Assembly (NCBI GenBank): GCA_036351375.1
Contig: JAZBOY010000043.1
Coordinates: 1-7,205, forward strand
Direction of reading: 5' to 3'
Source of the DNA: JANQIO01 sp036351375
GTDB taxonomy: Bacteria; Pseudomonadota; Gammaproteobacteria; Pseudomonadales; Halieaceae
Length of the DNA stretch: 7,205 nucleotides
Below are positions 1 through 5,130 of the stretch, one piece after another; position 1 is the first letter of the stretch; every line of letters begins with the position of its first letter. The notes below the pieces were generated by a model. It did not search any database. It was given only the letters and a program-made list of their open reading frames with translations, and was not told the origin of the DNA. Made by a program: the position numbers and the translations under genes.

Positions 1-4
1 GGAT

Positions 5-1099
5 TCAGACGTTGAACCGGAAGTGAATGACGTCGCCGTCAGACACCACGTAATCCTTGCCCTCGAGGCGCCAGCGCCCGGCGTCCTTGGCGCCTTGTTC
101 ACCGCGATGTGAGACAAAGTCGTCGTAGCCCACCACCTCGGCGCGAATAAAGCCTTTCTGGAAATCGGTGTGGATAACGCCGGCGGCTTCCGGCGCCGTG
201 GCGCCTACCTTTACCGTCCAGGCGCGCACTTCCTTGGGGCCGGCCGTGAAGTAGGTGTGCAGGCCCAGCAGCTGGTAGCCGGCGCGAATCACCCGGTCCA
301 GGCCGGCTTCTTCCAGCCCCAACTCGGCGAGAAATTCCTCGCGCTCTTCCGGCTCCAGCTCGGCGATTTCCGCTTCCAGCTTGTTGCAGATGATCACGAC
401 AACGGCATTCTCGCGCTCGGCAATCTCTTCCAGCTGGGCGGTCCACTGGTTGCCCTGCAGGCCGTCTTCGTCGACGTTGGCGATGTACATGGTAGGTTTC
501 ACGGTCAGCAGGTGCAGCCCGCGCACCAGCTCGCGCTCCTGGTCCGACAGGTCAAGGGCGCGCACCGGCTGGGCTTCGTTGAGATGCGGCACCAGCTTGT
601 TCTCCAGCAGCGCTTTCAGCGCCACCGCGTCCTTGTCGCCGCTCTTGGCCGTGCGGGTGACGCGCTGCAGCTGCTTCTCGCAGCTCTCCAGGTCAGCCAG
701 GGCCAGCTCGGTATTGATGACCTCCACATCGCCCGCCGGGTCGACCCGGTTGGCCACGTGGATCACGTTGCTGTCTTCGAAGCATCGCACCACGTGGGCG
801 ATGGCGTCGGTCTCGCGGATGTTGGCCAGGAACTGGTTGCCCAGGCCTTCGCCCTTGGAGGCACCGGCAACCAGGCCGGCAATGTCGACAAACTCCATGG
901 TGGTGGCGATCTCGCGCTCGGGCTTTACGATGGCGGCAATCTCGTCCTGGCGCGGGTCCGGTACCGGCACGACGCCGGCGTTGGGCTCGATGGTGCAGAA
1001 AGGAAAGTTTTCTGCCTCGATGCCGGCCTTGGTGAGCGCGTTGAATAGTGTGGACTTGCCCACATTGGGCAGGCCGACGATGCCGCATTTAATTCCCAT
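5..1099 (-). CDS. ychF: YchF/OLA1-family ribosome-associated P-loop ATPase
   Basis: The 364-residue product matches the usual YchF length (about 363). The P-loop GLPNVGKS is at residues 9-16 and the Walker B/G3 motif DIAG at 72-75. The G4 position reads NVDE (208-211) instead of NKxD, which is the known reason this Obg-like family prefers ATP over GTP. A coiled-coil insertion lies around 130-200. A C-terminal TGS domain (about 279-362) contains the conserved FTAGPKEVRAW and the ending DGDVIHFRFNV. The family is cytosolic, binds ribosomes and is linked to translation and stress responses; its exact role is not settled. The ATG lies inside the last codons of pth with an 11-base overlap, so translation is probably coupled. 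No independent promoter is visible. The TGA stop is 4 bases from the window edge, so nothing can be said about a terminator. Identity is certain from motifs and length. Confidence 0.98.
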   Translation of the reverse strand: MGIKCGIVGLPNVGKSTLFNALTKAGIEAENFPFCTIEPNAGVVPVPDPRQDEIAAIVKPEREIATTMEFVDIAGLVAGASKGEGLGNQFLANIRETDAIAHVVRCFEDSNVIHVANRVDPAGDVEVINTELALADLESCEKQLQRVTRTAKSGDKDAVALKALLENKLVPHLNEAQPVRALDLSDQERELVRGLHLLTVKPTMYIANVDEDGLQGNQWTAQLEEIAERENAVVVIICNKLEAEIAELEPEEREEFLAELGLEEAGLDRVIRAGYQLLGLHTYFTAGPKEVRAWTVKVGATAPEAAGVIHTDFQKGFIRAEVVGYDDFVSHRGEQGAKDAGRWRLEGKDYVVSDGDVIHFRFNV

Positions 1100-1691
1100 C
1101 TTGGTTCTCTTCGCTTGTCCTGGTAGCGGTGTGTAGCTGTTGCACGGCCTGGGCCCAGTCGCCCGCCGCCAGCCTCGGCATTACCCGGGAGGCCGCTTCG
1201 ATACTGTCGTCGATCAACGTACGCTCTTCTGCCGAGGGCTTGCCGAGCACGTAGCTACTGACATTGCGGCCGACGCCCGGGTGGCCGATTCCCAGCCGCA
1301 GTCGACGGTAGTCGTCGCCAATGGCCCGGGAGATGTCCCGCAGGCCGTTGTGACCGCCGTGGCCACCGCCGTCCTTGAGGCGCGCCACGCCGGCTTCGAA
1401 ATCCAGCTCGTCGTGAGCGACCAGAATCTCCGGCGGGTCGATCTTGAAAAAATTGGTCATGGCCACCACGGCAGCGCCGCTGCGGTTCATGAAAGTGGTG
1501 GGTACCAGCAGTCGCAGGTCCATGCCCTCGGCCTGGATGCGGCCGCAGAGGCCAAAAAAGCGACTCTCCGCCAGCAGGGAAACCCCGTAGCGATGAGCGA
1601 GGGCGCCGACGAAGTCAGCACCCGCGTTGTGCCGCGTCTCCCGGTACTGGTCACCGGGATTGCCGAGGCCCACGACAAGCTTGAGTCGCAT
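1089..1691 (-). CDS. pth: Peptidyl-tRNA hydrolase
   Basis: Pth cleaves peptidyl-tRNAs that drop off ribosomes, recycling tRNA in the cytosol. With the start chosen here the protein has 200 residues (E. coli 194) and opens MRLKLVVGLGNPG, the family N-terminus. The catalytic set is complete: N11, H21 (in TRHNAG), N69 (in TTFMNRSG), D94 (in HDELDF) and N115 (in HGGHNGLRD). The reading frame stays open to an upstream ATG at 1739, but those 16 extra residues (MPAAPRAARP...) look unlike any Pth and would be encoded by an intergenic hairpin. An AGG lies about 10 bases before the chosen ATG. The gene is 60 bp downstream of rplY. Its TAA overlaps the first 11 bases of ychF. Pairing of rplY, pth and ychF is common in gammaproteobacteria and fits a translation-related operon. 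Confidence 0.97.
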   Translation of the reverse strand: MRLKLVVGLGNPGDQYRETRHNAGADFVGALAHRYGVSLLAESRFFGLCGRIQAEGMDLRLLVPTTFMNRSGAAVVAMTNFFKIDPPEILVAHDELDFEAGVARLKDGGGHGGHNGLRDISRAIGDDYRRLRLGIGHPGVGRNVSSYVLGKPSAEERTLIDDSIEAASRVMPRLAAGDWAQAVQQLHTATRTSEENQDGN

Positions 1692-1715
1692 GGCAGATTG
1701 CCTGTTGAAGGGCCG

Positions 1716-1734
1716 CGCCGCCCGGGGGGCGGCG
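1716..1734 (-). other. GC-only stem-loop between rplY and pth
   Basis: This is a perfect 8-bp inverted repeat, CGCCGCCC/GGGCGGCG, with a 3-base loop. It lies 17 bases past the rplY stop and 24 bases before the pth ATG. No T-run follows on the transcribed strand, so it is not a standard intrinsic terminator. It may pause polymerase, protect the upstream mRNA from 3' exonucleases, or modulate pth translation. All three roles are inference. Its position supports starting pth at 1691 rather than 1739. Confidence 0.55.
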
Positions 1735-1745
1735 GGCATGCGAGC

Positions 1746-1759
1746 AGGACCTTAGTCCT
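1746..1759 (-). other. Small stem-loop spanning the rplY stop codon
   Basis: A perfect 5-bp inverted repeat, AGGAC/GTCCT, has a 4-base loop that holds the rplY TAA. It sits next to the stronger hairpin at 1716-1734, so two hairpins occur in tandem across the junction. Five base pairs can arise by chance, so its function is uncertain. Confidence 0.3.
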
Positions 1760-2453
1760 CTTTGTCCTCGTCAGAATCGGAATCGCCTTCCCCGTCACCG
1801 GCAGGCGCTTCGTCGCCGGCGGGTACTTCATCCGCCGCCACTTCGCCTTCAACCGGCTCCTCGGGCTCTTCCTTCACCGGCGGCATGATGCTCGCCACCA
1901 TCAGATCCTGTTCTTCACCGTGGGTCAGGGCGGTGGCCTCGACGCCTTTCGGCAGCTTCAGGTCGGTGAGGTGGATATTGTCGCCGATGTTCATGCCGGC
2001 CAGGTCCACTTCGATGTACTCGGGCATGTCACCCGGCAGGCACATGATCTCGATTTCCGTAATGGCATGCTGTACCACGCCATTCTCCTGGGTGACACCA
2101 GGCGCTTCTTCTTCGTTGATGAAGTGCACGGGCACATTGATCTTGATTGCCACGTCATCGCTGACGCGCAGGAAGTCGGCGTGCATGACGCGATCCTTGG
2201 CAGGATGGCGTTGCAGGTCCTTGAGAATCGCCTTTTCCTTGGCGGAGCCCACGTGCAGCGTCAGGATGTGTGAGTAGAAGGCCTCGTTCTCCAGTGCGTG
2301 CTCCAGATCCTTGCGGATCAGGGACAGCGGCTGCGGCGGCTTGTCGCCCCCGTAGAGAATGGCGGGTATGGAGTCGGAGAGACGACGCAGGCGGCGGCTC
2401 GCACCTTTCCCCATGTCGTCCCGGACCTCTGCGGTCAGTTCAAAGTCAGACAT
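1752..2453 (-). CDS. rplY: 50S ribosomal protein bL25, long CTC/TL5 form
   Basis: bL25 binds 5S rRNA in the central protuberance of the 50S subunit. This is the long form: 233 residues against 94 in E. coli. The N-terminal 5S-binding domain (about 4-95) shows ELTAEVRDDMGKGASRRLRR and IPAILYGG. The C-terminal beta domain of the CTC/TL5 family (about 100-190) shows the typical VPVHFINEEEAPGV, EIEIMCLPGDMPEYIEVDL and GDNIHLTDLKLPKGV. The last 40 residues form a low-complexity acidic tail with 19 Asp/Glu and 2 Lys, probably disordered. The ATG has a clear Shine-Dalgarno, TGAGGT, 7 bases upstream. The gene lies 85 bp downstream of prs and 60 bp upstream of pth. The long CTC form is usual in many bacteria, including pseudomonads, where it replaces the short enteric form. 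Identity is certain; the role of the tail is unknown. Confidence 0.97.
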   Translation of the reverse strand: MSDFELTAEVRDDMGKGASRRLRRLSDSIPAILYGGDKPPQPLSLIRKDLEHALENEAFYSHILTLHVGSAKEKAILKDLQRHPAKDRVMHADFLRVSDDVAIKINVPVHFINEEEAPGVTQENGVVQHAITEIEIMCLPGDMPEYIEVDLAGMNIGDNIHLTDLKLPKGVEATALTHGEEQDLMVASIMPPVKEEPEEPVEGEVAADEVPAGDEAPAGDGEGDSDSDEDKED

Positions 2454-2460
2454 TGTCTGT

Positions 2461-2466
2461 ACCTCA
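2461..2466 (-). promoter_or_regulatory. Ribosome binding site of rplY
   Basis: TGAGGT on the minus strand lies 7 bases before the rplY ATG. It is one of the two clearest Shine-Dalgarno sites in the window, fitting a highly expressed ribosomal protein gene. Confidence 0.75.
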
Positions 2467-2488
2467 TTATCTTCTATGTGAAGAGAAT

Positions 2489-2520
2489 CGCTGGCTGGCC
2501 TGCGACCGGCGTCCCCAGCG
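2489..2520 (-). other. Possible stem-loop in the prs-rplY gap
   Basis: The arms CGCTGG and CCAGCG (6 bp, perfect) enclose a 20-base GC-rich loop in the 85-bp gap between prs and rplY. The transcribed strand continues ATTCTCTT, which is pyrimidine-rich but not a T-run, so this is at best a weak attenuator or an mRNA-stabilising element. No convincing sigma-70 promoter is visible in this gap. Confidence 0.25.
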
Positions 2521-2538
2521 GGTTGCTAAATACGCTGC

Positions 2539-3486
2539 TCAGGTGAACAGCGCGCTGATACTTTCCTCGTTGCTGACCCGGCGCATGGCTTCCGCCAGCA
2601 GGTCGGCAATGGTCAACTGGCGTATCCGCGGACAGTCGTCGGCGGCGCCGTTCAACGGAATCGTGTCCGTTACCACCAGCTCGTCAAGCTGCGAGCTGTT
2701 CACGTTGTCTATGGCGTTGCCAGACAGCACCGGGTGGGTGCAGTAGGCCACGACCTTGTCGGCGCCTTTTTCCTTCAGGGCGTCCGCTGCCCGGCACAGG
2801 GTGCCGGCGGTGTCGACCATGTCATCCACCAGCAGGCAGGTGCGGCCCTCGACGTCGCCGATGATATTCATCACCTGTGCCTCATTGGCCTGGGGCCGGC
2901 GCTTGTCGATGATGGCCAGGTCCACCTCGTGAAGCTGCTTGGCCACCGCCCGCGCCCGAACCACACCACCGATGTCGGGCGATACCACGACCAGGTTCTC
3001 ATAGTCGCAGCGGTCAATGTCGTCATTGAGCACCGGCGACCCGTAGATGTTGTCTACCGGGCAGGTAAAGAAGCCCTGGATCTGCTCGGCGTGCAGGTCC
3101 ACCGTCAACACCCGGTCAACGCCGACGCTGGTCATCATGTCGGCGACCACCTTGGCGCTAATCGGCACCCGCGATGAACGCACCCGGCGATCCTGGCGAG
3201 AGTAGCCGAAGTAGGGCACCACCGCCGTGATGCGCGTCGCCGAGGCGCGTTTCAGTGCGTCGATCATGACAATCAGTTCCATCAGGTTGTCATTGGTCGG
3301 CGCACAGGTCGATTGCAGGACGAATACGTCCTTGCCGCGCACGTTCTCGTTGATTTCTACGGCGACTTCACCGTCGCTGAACTTGCCGACGTCGGCATTG
3401 CCAAGCGGGATGTGCAGCTTTCTGGTGACCCTGGCGGCAAGCTCCGGATTGGCATTGCCGGTGAACACCATCATTTTTGCGGTCAC
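2539..3486 (-). CDS. prs: Ribose-phosphate pyrophosphokinase (PRPP synthetase)
   Basis: Prs makes PRPP from ribose 5-phosphate and ATP for nucleotide, NAD, His and Trp synthesis in the cytosol. With the GTG start chosen here the product has 315 residues, the same as E. coli. Visible class I features are FSDGE (37-40 region), NENVRGKDVF (47-56), the flexible-loop segment SRQDRRVRS (96-104), metal-binding H132 in DLHAEQIQGFF, catalytic K195 and R197 in DKRRP, and the PRPP-binding loop VDDMVDTAGTLC (220-231). It ends SNEESISALFT. The GTG is chosen because AAAGGA lies 8 bases before it and the resulting MTAKMMVFTGNANP aligns with the Pseudomonas N-terminus. The ATGs at codons 5 and 6 have no ribosome site. 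A longer open frame reaches back to 3618 but runs through the tRNA gene, so it is not real. The GTG is 61 bases from the tRNA-Gln 3' end. Confidence 0.97.
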   Translation of the reverse strand: MTAKMMVFTGNANPELAARVTRKLHIPLGNADVGKFSDGEVAVEINENVRGKDVFVLQSTCAPTNDNLMELIVMIDALKRASATRITAVVPYFGYSRQDRRVRSSRVPISAKVVADMMTSVGVDRVLTVDLHAEQIQGFFTCPVDNIYGSPVLNDDIDRCDYENLVVVSPDIGGVVRARAVAKQLHEVDLAIIDKRRPQANEAQVMNIIGDVEGRTCLLVDDMVDTAGTLCRAADALKEKGADKVVAYCTHPVLSGNAIDNVNSSQLDELVVTDTIPLNGAADDCPRIRQLTIADLLAEAMRRVSNEESISALFT

Positions 3487-3494
3487 GGTTTGTT

Positions 3495-3500
3495 TCCTTT
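3495..3500 (-). promoter_or_regulatory. Ribosome binding site that fixes the prs GTG start
   Basis: AAAGGA on the minus strand lies 8 bases before the GTG at 3486. No comparable purine-rich site precedes the ATG codons 12 and 15 bases further in. The site directly abuts the third CCCGGG palindrome, so a local structure could limit ribosome access. Confidence 0.7.
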
Positions 3501-3539
3501 GCCCGGGCTGTTTGCTGTCCCGGGCGTCACTGCCCGGGC
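3500..3539 (-). repeat. Three CCCGGG palindromes in the tRNA-Gln/prs spacer
   Basis: CCCGGG occurs at 3502-3507, 3519-3524 and 3533-3538. The two copies nearest the tRNA form a perfect 7-bp hairpin, CCCGGGC/GCCCGGG, with a 6-base loop at 3519-3538. Because each copy is self-complementary, the third, just upstream of the prs ribosome site, can pair with either of the others. No T-run follows on the transcribed strand, so it is not an intrinsic terminator. Confidence 0.6.
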
Positions 3540-3547
3540 CGAAAAAA

Positions 3548-3622
3548 TGGCTGGGGTGGTAGGATTCGAACCTACGAATGCCGGGATCAAAACCCGGTGC
3601 CTTGCCACTTGGCGACACCCCA
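3548..3622 (-). tRNA. tRNA-Gln (anticodon UUG)
   Basis: The 75-base gene folds into a full cloverleaf. The acceptor stem TGGGGTG/CACCCCA has the U1-A72 pair and G73 discriminator that mark glutamine tRNA for GlnRS. The D-stem is GCC/GGC, the anticodon stem CCGGG/CCCGG with loop TTTTGAT (anticodon TTG at 3588-3590), the variable loop has 5 bases, and the T-arm is GTAGG-TTCGAAT-CCTAC. The CCA end is encoded. It reads CAA and, by wobble, CAG. It lies 78 bp after ispE and 61 bp before prs on the same strand, as in Pseudomonas. No clear promoter is visible in the gap before it, so it may be processed from the ispE-prs transcript. Six T residues follow the CCA directly. Confidence 0.98.
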
Positions 3623-3700
3623 GTAATTTGTCAGTCAGCCTCGCCGGTATGCCTGCTTGCCTTTGCCCAGCCAGGTCCAGCTCAGGGCAGGTGGCTCGAC
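3623..3700 (-). other. Gap between ispE and tRNA-Gln, no clear signal
   Basis: This 78-bp gap holds no gene. Directly after the ispE stop, TGCCC and GGGCA (3685-3689 and 3664-3668) can form a bulged stem with an inner AGC/GCT. No T-run follows, so this is at most a weak hairpin. I found no convincing -35/-10 pair driving the tRNA. Confidence 0.3.
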
Positions 3701-4549
3701 CTATTGGCCCCTGTCCGCTCCCTCGAGGGTTTCAAGCGTCGGTGACCGATCGAGCCCGGCGGCGATGAAGCTGTTCCAGCCGGCTGGCAAACGCTCCTGA
3801 ACGGCCCTTGCCTGCGCACTGGAATCAAAGCTTGAGAACACACAGGCGCCGGTGCCTGTGAGCCTGGCTGGAGCAAATTTTTCCAGCCAATTCAATGCTT
3901 TATCTACCTCAGGGTGAAGGCGCCGGACGACGTTTTCGCAGTCGTTTTGCCCACCCCCCGCAAAAAAGGTCGCTATTGTGATGGGAGCGGTGTTGCGTGT
4001 CAATTCCCGGTGGGAAAAAACTTCCGCGGTGGTAACGGTGCAGTCGGGGGCGACCACGAGGTAGTGCCGGGGCGGCAATTCCAGCGGCGAGAGCTGCTCG
4101 CCAACGCCCTCTGCCCAGGCGCTGTGGCCGCGCACAAAAAGCGGCACGTCGGCACCGAGCTCCAGCCCTATGGCAGCCAGTTCGTCCGCCCCCAGATCGA
4201 GCTGCCAGAGCCGGTTCAGCCCCAGCAGGACGGTGGCGGCGTTGGAACTGCCGCCGCCCAGCCCGCCACCGGCGGGGATGCGCTTGTGGATACGAATGGC
4301 GGCGCCACGGGGTGAGTCGGCCAGTGCCTGCAGGCGCCGGGCGGCGCGCATGGCGAGGTTCTGTTCAGCGGGCAGGTCAAGGCCGGGGCAGTCGAGGATG
4401 AGTTCGGCAGCCTCGGCTATCTCCACGCTGTCACCATAGTCCAGCAGCTGAAACACAGTCTGCAGTTCATGGTAGCCGTCCGCTCGCCGCCCGGTGATAT
4501 GCAGGAACAGGTTGAGTTTCGCCGGCGCCAGCAGTTCGAGCCGGGTCAT
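3701..4549 (-). CDS. ispE: 4-diphosphocytidyl-2-C-methyl-D-erythritol kinase
   Basis: IspE is the GHMP-family kinase that phosphorylates the 2-hydroxyl of CDP-ME in the MEP isoprenoid pathway (cytosol). The product has 282 residues (E. coli 283). Catalytic K11 lies in APAKLNLFLHITGRRADGYH, the ATP-binding glycine loop is PAGGGLGGGSSNAA (92-105), catalytic D134 lies in LGADVP, and the third GHMP motif is RLTGTGACVF (229-238). The ATG overlaps the lolB stop as ATGA, the usual sign of coupled translation. An in-frame GTG 15 bases upstream would add MDAGA, but it has no better ribosome site and the family starts close to the AKLN motif. The TAG stop lies 78 bp before tRNA-Gln. IspE beside LolB and Prs is a standard gammaproteobacterial arrangement with no pathway link between the three. 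Confidence 0.97.
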   Translation of the reverse strand: MTRLELLAPAKLNLFLHITGRRADGYHELQTVFQLLDYGDSVEIAEAAELILDCPGLDLPAEQNLAMRAARRLQALADSPRGAAIRIHKRIPAGGGLGGGSSNAATVLLGLNRLWQLDLGADELAAIGLELGADVPLFVRGHSAWAEGVGEQLSPLELPPRHYLVVAPDCTVTTAEVFSHRELTRNTAPITIATFFAGGGQNDCENVVRRLHPEVDKALNWLEKFAPARLTGTGACVFSSFDSSAQARAVQERLPAGWNSFIAAGLDRSPTLETLEGADRGQ

Positions 4550-5130
4550 GGCGCCAGCGTCCACTGTTTGAGCAGGATCTTGCCGCTCACGTCCTCACGC
4601 CGGAATCGGATTGACCTCGGTAGGGCAGCGTCGCCGACGCTGCGGTATTCCGCGAATTCTATGCGCCAGCCGGCCTGCTCAAGCCAGGCAAGCCGGCCTT
4701 CCGTCAGCTCCTGCCGGGCGGGTCCGGGGCCAGGCAGCCCGCGCAGCCACCAGGGCAGGTAGTCGGTCGGCAGGGTCCAGCCGAATTCGGAGCGCAGCAA
4801 GCCATCATCTGCCTGCAGCGGTTGGCGTATTCCGTCTCGCAGCAGGCTCAGGCTGCCGGCCTCGCGCAGCAGGGTGGTTTCCTTCAGACCCATGGGGCCA
4901 GACAGGGTCATGGAGAAATCATCCCCGGCCTGCTGCCAGCGCAGGGAGGCGGTGTCGCCACCAGTCTCGGTGCGCACCGCGATACGACCGGTGAAGGCCC
5001 AGTGTTCAAGCGCTGAGAGCTGGTCGCGGTGCTGCCGCCAGTCGACGGCGTCAGGTGTCGGCGCGGTGGCGCAGCCGGCCACAATACTGTGCAGCACTAT
5101 CGCTATCAGGCAGGTGGTGACGCGCGGCAT
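4546..5130 (-). CDS. lolB: Outer-membrane lipoprotein receptor LolB
   Basis: LolB takes lipoproteins from the periplasmic carrier LolA and inserts them into the inner leaflet of the outer membrane; it is itself a lipoprotein. The 194-residue product (E. coli 207) starts with a type II signal peptide (1-19), and lipobox VAGC gives lipidated C20. The next residue is Ala, not the Asp inner-membrane retention signal. Family marks are W44 with FTGRIAVR (46-53), a GPMGLKET segment (78-85) that probably is the protruding hydrophobic loop, PWWLRGLPGP (126-135), GWRIEFAEY (154-162) and the ending LPRSIRFRR...KILLKQWTL. The ATG follows the TPR-lipoprotein stop without a gap (TGAATG), and the TGA overlaps the ispE ATG, so it is translated from a polycistronic mRNA. 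No strong ribosome site of its own is visible. The loop assignment is by position, not alignment. Confidence 0.95.
   Translation of the reverse strand: MPRVTTCLIAIVLHSIVAGCATAPTPDAVDWRQHRDQLSALEHWAFTGRIAVRTETGGDTASLRWQQAGDDFSMTLSGPMGLKETTLLREAGSLSLLRDGIRQPLQADDGLLRSEFGWTLPTDYLPWWLRGLPGPGPARQELTEGRLAWLEQAGWRIEFAEYRSVGDAALPRSIRFRREDVSGKILLKQWTLAP

Noticed and set aside
622..690. YchF variant motif CNKLE where E. coli has an Ala-rich segment
   Set aside because: The same CNKxEAEI form is known from Pseudomonas YchF, and the ATP-type NVDE at the G4 position is normal, so this is lineage variation rather than altered specificity.
1692..1739. Upstream ATG adding 16 residues to Pth
   Set aside because: The extension is Ala/Arg/Pro-rich, unlike the family, and overlaps a perfect 8-bp GC hairpin between genes.
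170..2277. Long open frames on the plus strand opposite ychF, pth and rplY
   Set aside because: They lie fully antisense to genes with intact catalytic motifs, have no recognisable family or ribosome site, and are expected in GC-rich DNA where stop codons are rare in shadow frames.
3519..3547. Intrinsic terminator after tRNA-Gln
   Set aside because: The T-run precedes the CCCGGGC hairpin on the transcribed strand instead of following it, so the order is wrong for a Rho-independent terminator.
3487..3618. Extension of the prs frame upstream through tRNA-Gln
   Set aside because: The added residues are encoded by the tRNA gene and the palindrome spacer, match no Prs N-terminus, and the GTG at 3486 has its own ribosome site.
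3720..3729. 10-bp palindrome CCCTCGAGGG
   Set aside because: It lies inside the ispE coding region, is isolated, and is short enough to be expected by chance in GC-rich DNA.
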